From: Phytopythium helicoides
Taxonomy: Eukaryota > Oomycota > Peronosporomycetes > Pythiales > Pythiaceae
Length of the DNA stretch: 64,000 bases
Assembly: GCA_024867545.1 (NCBI GenBank)
Contig: JANFNE010000020.1
Location: 62,001 to 126,000 of the forward strand
Direction of reading: 5' to 3'
Shown here one piece after another: positions 23,456-34,395 of the stretch (the first letter of the stretch is position 1; each line of letters begins with the position of its first letter). A model generated the notes under the pieces. It saw only the letters and a program-made list of their open reading frames with translations. It ran no database searches and was not told the DNA's origin. Both the position numbers and the translations under genes were made by a program.

Positions 23456-23865
23456 AGAGCTAGCATAAAACGATAATGACACTTGCATTCCCTTTTTTTT
23501 TGCAGGAGCAAGTGCCGGTAGCTTGGAGTCATCCTCCCAGCACCGGCACCGGTACCCTGCTCACAGCCAATCACAACAGTAGCCACGCGCCTACCACATA
23601 CACTAAGACACGACACAATCACGCAGCAGCGGAGACTCGATCGCACCCACGTGCTCCGCGCCGAACATCAAGTCGAACGTATCCCTTCCTGGCCGTTCTG
23701 ACCTTCTTCGCCTTGGATCACGCTACACACGACACTCATTTTTTCTTCTTTCTCTTGGTTCTGAATGATCGGAGACTTCGTCAAAAAAGACGGCTGCTGG
23801 ACTCCCATTTTTTTTTTTTTTTTTTCCATCAGCGATCAGTACGCGACGGAAAACAAGGCTGAAAC

Positions 23866-26274
23866 TCAGTGCTTGACCATCGTTGACAGCCGGTGCATCG
23901 ATAACGATGACGACGACAGCGCGTTGCCGCCAGCAGGCCGAACCTGCATCTGAACAAGCTGCTCGAGACTTGCAGCAGGTGATGCCTTGGAGCTCGACGC
24001 GCTCACCTTGCCGCCAGCAGCAACTTGGAGGCTCTCCGCCGAAGACGTCGTTGTGATCGTCACACTGCGACGACGCGGTGCTGGGAGCAACTTCGATCGC
24101 TCCTGGTACTCCTCAGAGAGGACTTGCATCTTGCGAGCACCGTCCAGATTGAGTGGCGCACTCTCATCGAAGGCCGCAAGCATACCCATCGAAGCGCACA
24201 TTGAGCGCAGATGGAAGTAGTACTTGGCGTATGAAACTGCTGACACCCGGACCTTGTACTCGACGGCGCTGAGATACACGAGCTCGAGCTCATTGATCTG
24301 CTTGAGCGTCAGCTCCGGCCAGATCTTTGAAAAGTCAGCATTGCACATACTCAAATCGTCCCAAACCTTGGACGCCATGACCATTGAGCAGAACAAGATG
24401 CGACGCCAATTCTTGCCCTGCAACTGGAGTGAGCCACTCGTAGCCTTCAGCAAGCGCTCCACATAAATCAGACTCATGATGATGCACTCGGACTCCATCT
24501 GGGCACGGGCGAAAACATGCTTGATGAATGCAGCAATCTCTGAAAGAGTCGGGATCGAGGCCGCGCAGTCTTCACTGCTGCGAAACTCTCCGTCATCGAA
24601 GTGGTCATCGTCCGAAATTGCGCTGAGATGCAGATCACGCTGATTGATGAACACGTTGAATCGCGGGTCAACGGCGATCGGGGAATCGAGGGCTTCCATC
24701 ATGTGAGCACGTAGCACTGTGGCCACGCACTGGATCGTGGTGTCCTGATCAGGCGCGTTCATTGTCCCCATGCGCACGTAGATTGTGCCAGTGCTGTTGG
24801 AACGGCGACGCGAACGGGCTCGAGCCATCGGCGACGATGCGCTGGATGACGAAGACATTGCTGGAGGTGCCGGATGATGCGTATCCATGCTCGTTGTGCG
24901 AGCGTAGGCCTCAAGGTCCGATGCACGCGGGGCCAACTTGCCGAGGCGCACACGCTCTTGGATAGGCGAGGGAACTGCCATCTTGCCACCGTCACTGCTG
25001 CGCTTCATTTCACTCATTACGGGTGTCTCGTATGATGACAGCGTCCGGAAGAGTGTTGGGCGCTTGGCTGATGCATCCTCGTCCTCACTGTCACGCTGGT
25101 TGTCAAATGTTGACTCGGGGGAGCGACGACCTCCGCCGACATAGTCCGGAGTGGTTGGCAGCGATCGCGTCGCCATCACATTTGAGACGCCCGACTTCAG
25201 GATCATCTTCATGGACGAGGCACTAGGATTGCCTCCCTCAATACTGCTGCGGGAGCTGCTTGCGGTGCTGCTCGTCGAGCTTGATGACTGGCGCTCCTCG
25301 TCCTGGTTGGACATGGCTGCGTTCAGACTCTCGGAGCTGTCGCGCAGCCATTTGCCGTCGCGCAGTTTGAGCCGAATGTTGTTCTCCATGGCGGAGAAGA
25401 ACTGGGCTTTTTCGCGCTTTTCCTTTTCGACGAGCTCTGTGGGCTTCTTCCAGGTCGTCTCGCGCGTGACGGGGTGGTAGTAGTACGGGCGTTTGCTCTT
25501 GGGGTCAATCGCCACGCGCCACTCGACGCGCTGCTGCGTCGCGTGTCTCGCCGTCGAGGCTGCCGCCGTCGTCGAGGCCGCTGCCTGCTGGTGGGCGGAC
25601 GCCGCCGCGCTCCTGCTGGTCGTCCGCGCTGCTGCCGCCGCGACCTGTCCCGCGGAGCCAGAGCTCGTCGCCGCGGGCTTTCTGCCCGCCGCCACGGCCG
25701 CGGCGTTCTTCATCTTGGCGTAGTTGGCGGCGCCCGCCGAGGAGGTGCGGCAGTTGGACGTGATGCGCTGCTGCGGGTGGTGGTTCTGGTAGTGCTGTTG
25801 CTGTTGCTGCTGGTAGTGCTGTTGCTGGTAGTGCTGGTAGTGCTGCTGCTGCTGGGCGCCGCGCATGTGGAACTGGTGCAGCGTCTCGGCCGACTCTGCG
25901 CGTCCGCGCGGGTCCCTCCTGGCCCTGGCGTCCTGCAGCTGCGCGGCGCTCGAGCTGGGCGCGACGGGCAGGTTGGAGCCCGAGCTGGAGCGGAAGCGGC
26001 CCCTGGCGGCCGCCGCCTGCCGCTGCGCACCCACCTGCGCCTGGATCTGCGCCTGCGCCAGCGCGATGGCGCGCGCCTTGGCCAGCACGTCGTCGGCCAG
26101 CGGCTGCGCGCTCACTGGCCCCGCGGCGAACGCGCGCGCCTGTCTCCTCGAGTTCCGCGTCTGCGTCTGCTGCTGCGTCTGCGTCTGCTGCGCCTGCTGC
26201 TGCTGGTGATGGAGCGGGTGCTGCACCGGCGCCGTCGTCATGTCGGCGCGCAGCGGGGGCGCCACGCGGTTCAT
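23866..26274 (-). CDS. WW-domain cyclin Y-like protein
   Basis: Intronless, 802 residues from the first in-frame ATG. The N-terminus is Gln/His/Ala-rich low complexity. A WW domain is at about 250-282 (WRVAIDPKSKRPYYYHPV ... TTWKKP, both Trp present). A Ser-rich linker contains many SP/TP sites. The cyclin box is at about 560-710: ECIIMSLIYVERLL, NWRRILFCSMVMASKVWDD and VSYAKYYFHLRS, which follow the cyclin Y (CCNY) pattern closely. Cyclin Y partners CDK14/16-type kinases at membranes in animals; no myristoylation site is seen here because the N-terminus differs. The WW domain should bind proline motifs and may recruit substrates. It ends tail to tail with the NEK gene. Confidence 0.9.
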   Translation of the reverse strand: MNRVAPPLRADMTTAPVQHPLHHQQQQAQQTQTQQQTQTRNSRRQARAFAAGPVSAQPLADDVLAKARAIALAQAQIQAQVGAQRQAAAARGRFRSSSGSNLPVAPSSSAAQLQDARARRDPRGRAESAETLHQFHMRGAQQQQHYQHYQQQHYQQQQQQHYQNHHPQQRITSNCRTSSAGAANYAKMKNAAAVAAGRKPAATSSGSAGQVAAAAARTTSRSAAASAHQQAAASTTAAASTARHATQQRVEWRVAIDPKSKRPYYYHPVTRETTWKKPTELVEKEKREKAQFFSAMENNIRLKLRDGKWLRDSSESLNAAMSNQDEERQSSSSTSSTASSSRSSIEGGNPSASSMKMILKSGVSNVMATRSLPTTPDYVGGGRRSPESTFDNQRDSEDEDASAKRPTLFRTLSSYETPVMSEMKRSSDGGKMAVPSPIQERVRLGKLAPRASDLEAYARTTSMDTHHPAPPAMSSSSSASSPMARARSRRRSNSTGTIYVRMGTMNAPDQDTTIQCVATVLRAHMMEALDSPIAVDPRFNVFINQRDLHLSAISDDDHFDDGEFRSSEDCAASIPTLSEIAAFIKHVFARAQMESECIIMSLIYVERLLKATSGSLQLQGKNWRRILFCSMVMASKVWDDLSMCNADFSKIWPELTLKQINELELVYLSAVEYKVRVSAVSYAKYYFHLRSMCASMGMLAAFDESAPLNLDGARKMQVLSEEYQERSKLLPAPRRRSVTITTTSSAESLQVAAGGKVSASSSKASPAASLEQLVQMQVRPAGGNALSSSSLSMHRLSTMVKH

Positions 26275-26880
26275 GCGCCGCCGGTCGCCGACTGCCTCGC
26301 CGCCTCTGGTCACCGCCGCCTCTGGTCGGGCTGGTGCGGTCGGAATCCGGGAGAAGCGAGAGGGGAGCGGCTCGAGAAAAGGCGAGACCCCGATACACTT
26401 GCTTGGCGCCAGAGAAAACGGGCGCTATGCGGCGTCGCGCGGCTGGCCGCTCCGGCTGTCTCCGCCGCCGTGACTCACGCCAGCGCGCCGCGAATTGTGA
26501 CATGTACGGTACTGCCTCGGTCCCATCTCGAGATTCGCCTCGCGCTGGCGACACCGGATTCACCCCCCCGCGCTCCGCTGCTCCACGCGCTTTACTCACA
26601 GTGGTCGACGCAGCTACGCGGCTGCCAGCCACACGCCGCAAGCTTGCTGCTAGTGGACGTCCGACGCGCGCTGGGCGGCGCGCCATTTGCAATCCGCGTC
26701 GTGCTGTCGGCGGTCCGTTTGTGCGCCACACAAACATTCCATCTCGCCTCGCTATGCTCCTCAGCGCAATGGATATTTAAACTATACTTGCAGCTTCCAC
26801 CCTCCAACCCGCCCTGGATTATATTTCCACAGCACTTCGCGCCGCCATCACCTGTGGTGTTGACCTTCCACCCCGAGACG

Positions 26881-27908
26881 ATGGCGCGCGGCAGCAGCGA
26901 CCCGGACGCGCGCGAGGTGCGGCGCGTGAACGAGCAGCTGGAGGAGCGCCACTACGAGTTCCGCTCCAACTGCAACGAGGGCGACGGTGCGTACTGTAGA
27001 CGGCGGACGCGCGCGGCGCCGGCGACTGACGGGAAAGTGCAGGCGACGCCAGCGCGTGCCACAGCTGGGGCGAGTGGCTCGCGGTCGTGGACAAGAACTA
27101 CGCGGGCGCGGGTGCGGACGGCTGCGGCGGCTGTGGGACGCCACGGTGGGGGCTGACGGTGCGCGCAGCCGAAATGTACAGGCTCAACTGCGAGAAGAAC
27201 GGCTACCCGGCCTCGTGCTTCAACCTCGGACGGCTGATGCGTGCGTCTGCTGCGACGCGCAGACTTGCTGGACTCGCGAGGCTGCCGACTTACGCTCTGT
27301 CACTGGCAATGCAGTCGCTAGCAAGGGCGTGGTGCAGAACGACGGCGAGGCCATCGCGCTCTTTGGTGCGGTGGAAACGCATTGCGGCTGCAACCAGGTG
27401 AAGAAGGGACTAACCCTCCTCTTTCGTGGTGACATCCCGCAGAGAAAGCGTGCAAGGGCGGCCACGCGCAGGGCTGCCATCACCTTGGATCCATGTACTG
27501 CAACGGGCTCGGCCGTCCCAAGGTGCGGATTGAGCACTTTGCCCATTCCAATGGTGCGGCGAAGCGACTGACGCCAGTTGCAATCCCCTCCAGGACGCGC
27601 AAAAGGGATTGGAGGCGTTCAAGCAGGCGTGTGAGCGCGAAGACGCCAACAGCTGCAATCGCGTGGCGTCCATGTATCTGTCCACATCGGCAACAAGTCC
27701 TGTCAAGCGGAATCCGGTGGAAGCAAAGAAGTACCTCGAGCTCGCGTGCAACGAGAACTTTGCGCCGGCATGCCATAACCTCGCCGTCATGTTCAAAAAT
27801 GGCGATGTGGGCGTGCCCAAGGACCAGGCCAAATTTGAAGAGTACAGCAAACGCACAAAGGACCTGATCGCAATGGCTGGCGGCATGGCGTCGATCAAAA
27901 CGACCTAG
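26881..27908 (+). CDS. COA7: COA7-type Sel1-repeat protein (mitochondrial assembly factor)
   Basis: Six exons: 26881-26986, 27043-27111, 27169-27240, 27315-27365, 27443-27522 and 27594-27908, all with GT-AG introns of 56-77 bases; phases agree and total 230 residues, against 231 in human COA7. The protein is a run of Sel1-like repeats with paired cysteines: RSNCNEG..ACHSWG, AAEMYRLNCEKN..SCFNLGRLM, ALFEKACKGG..GCHHLGSMYCNG, AFKQACEREDANSC and YLELACNEN..ACHNLAVMF. The regular Cys spacing is that of COA7, an intermembrane-space protein needed for cytochrome c oxidase assembly. No cleaved presequence is seen, in keeping with disulfide-relay import. Confidence 0.92.
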
Positions 27909-28058
27909 GTTAGGCGCGCGGTGTGGGCAAATAGCTCTTGCCAAAGCTCAGCAAACAAGCAAACAAAAGAACAAAAGAACCATCACAACGAGCAGAACTC
28001 AGCACTTCCACAACCATATTGCTTCATTGTCTTTCTACACCTTCAAAACCGCTCATAC

Positions 28059-31000
28059 TCAAAACAGGTAGTCGCTATCACTATCATCGCTGTCGCTGGG
28101 GTCCTCACTCGAGTCCCCACCCTCTTTCATCCAATACGCAATTGTACCCTGCATAATACGGGCGATACGTTCCGTCTCCGAGTCGTGTGGAAACATGCGA
28201 GATGAACGTTTCTCTGCATGCAATCGAGCCCGAGGAGTTTCCTCTTGTTGGCATGAAGTGCACGAGCGCACAGAGCTCTTGAGGTGACTCATCCAGAGAT
28301 CATTCCTCGACAAGTTTCCTTTCGTGCTATTGTTCACAGTATTTTTCTTTGATATGATAGAAAGACTCGACAAGCTTGAATCACTTTGTGGCTGCATCGA
28401 CACTTGCTCTCCATGGTTGTATAACTCATCAGCCGCACCAGCGTGAGATAGATTCGCTTCGATGTTCTGGTCTTCCTGATGAAATTCACTTTTATGGTCT
28501 TCCACAGATGCAGTAGCTGGAGTTTGAAGAGGATGATCTGTAAACCTCGGCTCGAGATCAGCACGAACCTCACTGCCATGAAACGACACAGTCAAAGCAC
28601 TTGTTGATCCGTAGGATTCGACATTTTCCGCAGTCACTTCTGACGCGGTCGGTTCATCGCAGGCATCACGGGTATCACTTGGCAGCTGTGTCTCGCGCAA
28701 TGCTTCGCTGATTCCGACAGGTTGGGGGATGTTGATTTCTGTTGCGTTTGCAGCAACAGCGCTTTTGTTTTGTACACACACAGCAAGGATTTCGTGAAGT
28801 AGCTCGATAACCACATCCAGCCTGTCCTTGGTCACCTCACAAGCTTGCTGAGGCTGGCAGTCTGAAGTGACAATACTAGCTGTATCCGAAACCAGATTTG
28901 CAGGTTGAGAATTGGCGATAGCCGTAGACGCTGACCCCTCGGAACATGCACTACTACTAAGTATGTTGTCTTCGGCTTCCTCAGCGCTCACTACTGGATC
29001 ATTGCTAACGTCGGGTAAATCCGAGCTCACGGAGCCTTCACTGGATATTTGAGTGTACGCATCGACCATATTCGGCTCGAGGAATTCATCCACTGACCCA
29101 AACGCATCATTGCCATGATCACAAGATTCTTCTTGGACACTTGCTTGCTCAAGTGGATCTTCTTCGATGGCACTTGTACACACTTCATCACTTGCAGCCT
29201 CGGAAAGAGCAGAATCGAGATTTACTTGAACAGCTTTATCTTCAAATGATACTTGTACATCATCAGTGCCCACCACCTCTTCTGCCCCCTCCATACTGTC
29301 ACTTTCGCTGACTGGGATCGGAGCCATCACAGCATCATTATGCGCATTGTCACTTGTGAATGTAGTAGCCGTATGGCTTACTGTGTCAACGGTGCTTGCG
29401 CAAAGAACATCCAGACAATCGCTTACGTCGTTTCCATACTGAACACGAGAACCCGCCGATACCTCTTGTAAAGTGTCTTCTCCATCCCCTTGACTCTCTT
29501 CAGCCAACACACAAGAAATTGAATGAACGCCTGGGACGTCTTCATCCTTTCCATGGCCATAGTTTTGCTCATCAAGTCCATCATCAGTAGACAAGTTAGA
29601 GATGCCAACTTCAGATACCGGGTGGCTGCTCACTGAAGCTACATCATCAGGGTTTACAGAATGGAAGTCGGAGTTGGTCTCATCGCCGTCGAGCACCTCA
29701 ATTCGGGGTGGCTCCGGTTCCATCGAAGAAAGTGGATGAATTGGCATGGATGCATTGCTGGTCGACGAACTTGGAGAAAGCTCCATAGGATGAATCGACA
29801 TGGATGCATTGCTGGCAGATGAAATGGGAGAAAGCTCTACCAAGGTAATTCCAAATGATGCCAACGTGATTGATTGAAACATCCCAGAATCGATAGTTAG
29901 CGATTCTTCTTCAACACCATTCGTTTCAGTATCAACGACTTCTTGCAGATCTGCTGGTTCCTCTCCCATTTGATCGTCACAATCTGCTTCAGGTTGCAAC
30001 GGGACTGCTTGCGCCAGTTGATTTGGCATAGTATTCGTCGGAGTTGGTGGGTCTATATCGTTGTTACTCGCATATCTTACTTCCCATTGGTCCAGCACTG
30101 GCTCCACAGGTTTCGCTTCATCCCTGTCAGTGACAGCAGGCGTATTCGAAAGAATGGGATCAGGTGCTGAATATGGTTCATGATCTTGGATACCGAAGTC
30201 GTGACTTGTCTCTGCTTCATCAGGCAAACTCGCTTTGTCCGAGTCACGATCGCTTCCTTGGATTGGCATCGGACCACTTGTAGCATCGAAATCACTGAAG
30301 TCAGGTGGCGGTAGATTCTCGACTGCTTCACTATCTTGCCAGCCAGATTCTTCGGACAAGAAGAGTAACTTAAATTCACCTGGCAGATCAACACGAACTT
30401 TGATCTGTCCGCGATTGATCCCTTTTGCGTCTAGAAGGTGATACCATCCATCCACGAAAGTCCAGCGACGTCCAAGCAAACCAAGATCAACTCGCGCTTT
30501 ACCGATCACGCTGCTCGAATATGATTTGCTTGGACTTTGTTGCTCCATGCCGTTCCAACTGCTAGTCTCCCACAAAACCACTTCCAGAATTGGGTCTTTC
30601 CAGTCGGTAGCATTAACACGCGTGACTCTCATGGTCTTCCAGATAGCACTAGTCGAAAGTGGCGCGACATGCGTTCGAGTTACCGGATGATATGCTATCG
30701 AATCACCACTTGAACTCATCATTCTCCAAGAAACGAAAGCTCCAGGGGTGATATCGCCGCCTGAAAAGTTCTCATTGTCAAGCGCTAATACATTTCGTGC
30801 TTCTTCAACAGACACCTGCAGCAGCATAGAGGTGCAATTAAGAATCAAATTAGATCTATGCTTTGATGATGGAGATAACAATGCATACCTGGATCTGGTT
30901 CGGGAAACGTTCTTCACAAAGTTCTTCTGTGTCTTCTGGGATAGTGGGAGAATGAGGCGCAACTATTTCGTTCTTGTGCGGAATGTGCAATGACTCTACA

Positions 31001-34000
31001 ATTGGGGCGGCATCTTGATTATCTGCCACCATTGATATTGTATCTTGTATCGATCTATCACCAACAACGGCTTTCGTATTGGAGATATCACCAATATCTG
31101 AAAAAAATTATGTCGTGTGAAAACCGACTGCAAACATATAAAAAAAAGGAAAACGTACCGATGTCAAGGCGAAGTGGGGTAGTGGTAGAACTGTCTTGAT
31201 GATTGGTGACCATCGCTGTCGTGGTAGAGTGCCCATCATGGGTGTTATCTATTTCTCTGGGTGTGTCAGATAGAAATTTATTTGGGAAGATGGGAGAGTG
31301 CCTCACTCTGGTAGAGTCAATGCCAAGACGCGAGCGACACATCATACCACGAGAAATGGCTTGGAGCGTGGTAATACCCCGGAGGGTTGATGACCACACA
31401 TTGATCTGCCAAGATCATTGTACCATATTAGGTGCACATCAAGAAGGTTGCTGAGAGCGTGCAACAAGTGTACCTGATGAGCAAAACCAACACAAATGTG
31501 GAGCCGAATTTGACCAACGACGGAACCCGTGAATGGATTCTGTATGGAGAAAGACCCTGAAATTCCCGTGAACGGTATAGTTTGGTTGTACAAGCCGACA
31601 CCATTCGTAGATCTGTGTTTGTTTGACACATGGGTGAGATTGGTCACAAATCAATTAACGGGAGCGTTGAACGCACCTCAAGAATAACCCAAATGGTTTG
31701 AGCTCGAGTTTGACAATACCCAACAATGATGCGAGCTCCTCGTCATTTGTGCTTTCCCACACCTCCATGACCTACCATTGCAGCAAGATTGTTATACACA
31801 AACATAAAATATTCGGGCGAGGGAGCTGCGTACCAGGATGCCTCGATCAAAGTAATCTACCGAGTCTGAGTGGAACTTTGACGGGAACACTTTACAATTG
31901 CGTCAAGGTATGATATATACGAGAAGCTGGAGGCTGATTCTTGATGCATTAGTTGGCATTGGATCTTGTGCTCTATCTTTTCACGTCTTCGAACAATGGT
32001 CAGTCGATCAGAGAGATCAGCAGGAACAGCTATACTGGATTGTCAAAGCCGACTTGCTGAAATTCGGATTCGAAGACGACGTCGGCTTTGCTACAGCAAC
32101 GCTATCAAACATGACGGCGAGCTCAAGGCCATCGAGTTGCGCTTGCACCTCCCTGGGAGAAACTGAAGATTCGTTCACTGACACCTCACTCGAAGTTGAA
32201 GTCTAGAGATTCGTGAACTATGAATTCACTGTTCATTTGAGTAGCATTTCCGCTGTCGGTCTCTTCGATGGGGTCAGATTCGTCCACATGCTCCAACAAT
32301 CGGAACCCGACTTCCATATGAACTTGTGCGCGAGGTCGACGTCGCTTATCCTTCAATCCTGTCATTGCGGTCTCGATCAAGAAGAGAGGCACTTTCGTGA
32401 CAAACCCTGTCATGACTTCGAAGCTGGTCCAGAAGATTTTTCACATCAAGGCTTCCATGAAGATCAACACTACCCACGGGTCGCGGAAACAACCCTCGTT
32501 GACGTCGGCGAATAGCTTGCTGTGCGTCGCTCTGGTTAACACAATGTACGCGAAACTTCAGACGCGGATATATCGGCGCGTGATCGTCGCGCCACTCATC
32601 CGTCTCTTCATTCAATGGGATATTCAGCAGACTTACGCGGGAGTAACCTGGTTGCCACTGCAATTTGCGAAGCGAGGTCGACACCGAAAACGCCGGTAAT
32701 TCGTTGTTCGTGGCTGAATTCGGATGATCATCTGGTTGGAATAAACTTGAAATGTCAGTATGATACACAGTGATCTGGATCGGGCTAAATCGACTGTTGG
32801 AATTGGATGGGTCCCTTAGCAAGCGAAGCTGTTCAATGAGTGTATGCTTGCACCGAAGTTCCTGAATGGAAATTTCCAAAGAACACGAACTAGGTTTCCG
32901 CTCGGGAAAAGGATTTACAGGCTCTTCAGAAGAATGAGAATCTACGTCTCGACGATCATCTTGAGAATGCACCCAATCGTCTTCACTATCGACACCATGG
33001 CCATCATTCACAATTTGATCCAAAGCGTCTCCGACGCTATTTGTCGGCTTTTCACTTCCATTAATACGTGGGAGCGGCATGAGCTCTTCACGATCTGCAG
33101 TCGTCCACTCTGAGGTTACTGCTGAGAGTCCCGGAATTGGAGCGGCTTGCTCCACTTCAACCAAGCCACCGAGTCGAATGGCCTGCTCCATTCGCTGTTT
33201 TAGCGCGTGACCTTTCTCGATCAGATCGCGAATACCCTTGGCTGTTGTTTCCTCTTCATTGACTGGCTGGTGGTCGTCTTCTGCTGCTCCCACTATATTG
33301 TCAGGCTCTTCAGTGTAAATACCAGCCTCGCGGTAATCAGCATTGAACGCTCCGGCAGGCGTTTTCAGGTTAGCTTCATCTTCATTATCCCCCCATTCAA
33401 CAAAGCGATTGACAGGAAGGTCAAAATTTCTTGGAACTCCATTGACCCGAATCTGAGGTTCATTTGGCGTGCTGACACGAACGCTGGTTGGTGGTCCCCA
33501 CAGCATCTCTGGGTTGTCAAGATCACCATCAGCCCACGTGACCTCAAAATCCACAGCCAAATAGCCTGCATACACGAAACTGTCTAGGCACCGCTTTACA
33601 AGTTTAGCGAGTTAATCCACTTAGACTCACCAAGCACAACATGTGCCTCAGCTGGGTCCACTGAGTGGATTTCGCACAGAGAATTCTCTCGGTGCAGCGT
33701 GGCCAGCCGATCCTCTGAGCGCACGCCGACCATCATCTCACTCTGTACTTGGAGCGGCAAGGAGCACACACCAATCTTCTTGCGCGTCACGCGGTCCACC
33801 ACATCCATCTGCAGCGTTTTCTGCGATCCACTTGCACCATCAGCGACCTGCAGCAACCCTCAAGCCGCTCTTCCCGCAGCCGCACCATGTCGCTAAAGTA
33901 CTCCAGCAGCCTCTCTGCCGGCACTCGCACCGGGTAGCGCACCGCCGTCGTCTTGGGACTGTAGAGCTGCTCGCCTGCCGCGCTCTCCTCGCCCTGAGCC

Positions 34001-34188
34001 AACAGCTTCGGGCGGAAAAGGCTGCCGGGAGCGACCTCGCCCCACCAGCGCACGCGCACGAGCACCACGCGCGGCAGAGCGCGAGGCGCCGCCGCCGCCT
34101 CGAGCACGTGGGGAACGCGCAGCCGCACGCTGCCGAGGCGCTCGCCCGCGACCTGCGGCGGCAGTGAAGGCGCCCTCCAGCTCGTCAT
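28059..34188 (-). CDS. C2CD3: C2CD3-like centriolar C2-domain protein
   Basis: A long minus-strand multi-exon gene. Supported exons: 33886-34188 (or from ATG 34266), 33631-33820, 32474-33565, 32190-32406, about 32000-32152, one ending at 31834, 31677-31771, 31474-31612, 31159-31405, 30889-31097 and 28059-30815. Introns are 61-73 bases except a 37-base candidate at 32153; the path between 31850 and 32150 is unresolved. The N-terminus (SLPPQVAGE, then VVLVRVRWWGE and GSLFRPK, and YFSDM before LQMDVVD) matches the conserved C2CD3 N-terminus. Further C2-like segments are KVFPSKFHSDSVDYFDRGIL-VMEVWES and VSVEEARNVLALD...RVDLPGEFKLL. The last exon is a long acidic Ser-rich region. C2CD3 is needed at distal centrioles for appendages and cilium formation. 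Confidence 0.85.
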
Positions 34189-34264
34189 CTTCCCAAGGCG
34201 CCATTTGCCATTCTGAGCGCAAGACAGGCGCGCTCTCGAAGCTGCTCGTCTGAGGACAGTCCCC

Positions 34265-34328
34265 ATTGGCCGAAAAAAGGCGGATCGAGAGATAGGATTG
34301 GCCGAAAGCGCCCGAATGATATATAGAG
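34265..34328. promoter_or_regulatory. Shared divergent promoter with paired ATTGGCCGAAA motif
   Basis: ATTGGCCGAAA occurs at 34265-34275 and again at 34297-34307, exactly 32 bases apart, between the divergent C2CD3-like and DZIP1 genes. ATTGG is a reversed CCAAT box. A TATA-like GATATATAGAG lies at 34318-34328, towards DZIP1. The same paired motif with the same spacing occurs upstream of XRN2. The first copy overlaps the upstream C2CD3 ATG at 34266, which favours the ATG at 34188 as the real start. Confidence 0.6.
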
Positions 34329-34395
34329 CGCCGCTTCAACGGGACGACATCTGAGAACGACGGAAACCTCCAAGATCGGCAGTATCATCGCCGCC

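Noticed and set aside
23456..23520. Extra NEK exon after TTTTGCAG
   Set aside because: The splice is possible but adds only a few residues before a stop; the present stop at 23453-23455 is simpler.
25505..26737. 410-codon minus-strand ORF
   Set aside because: Different frame over the same cyclin Y N-terminus; composition is Ala/Arg low complexity produced by GC-rich codons.
25474..27156. 560-codon plus-strand ORF
   Set aside because: Antisense shadow of the Gln/Ala-rich WW-cyclin Y coding strand, running on into COA7 exon 1 DNA in the wrong frame.
28059..28100. RXLR-type effector genes
   Set aside because: No short signal-peptide ORF with RXLR/EER order was found anywhere in the window.
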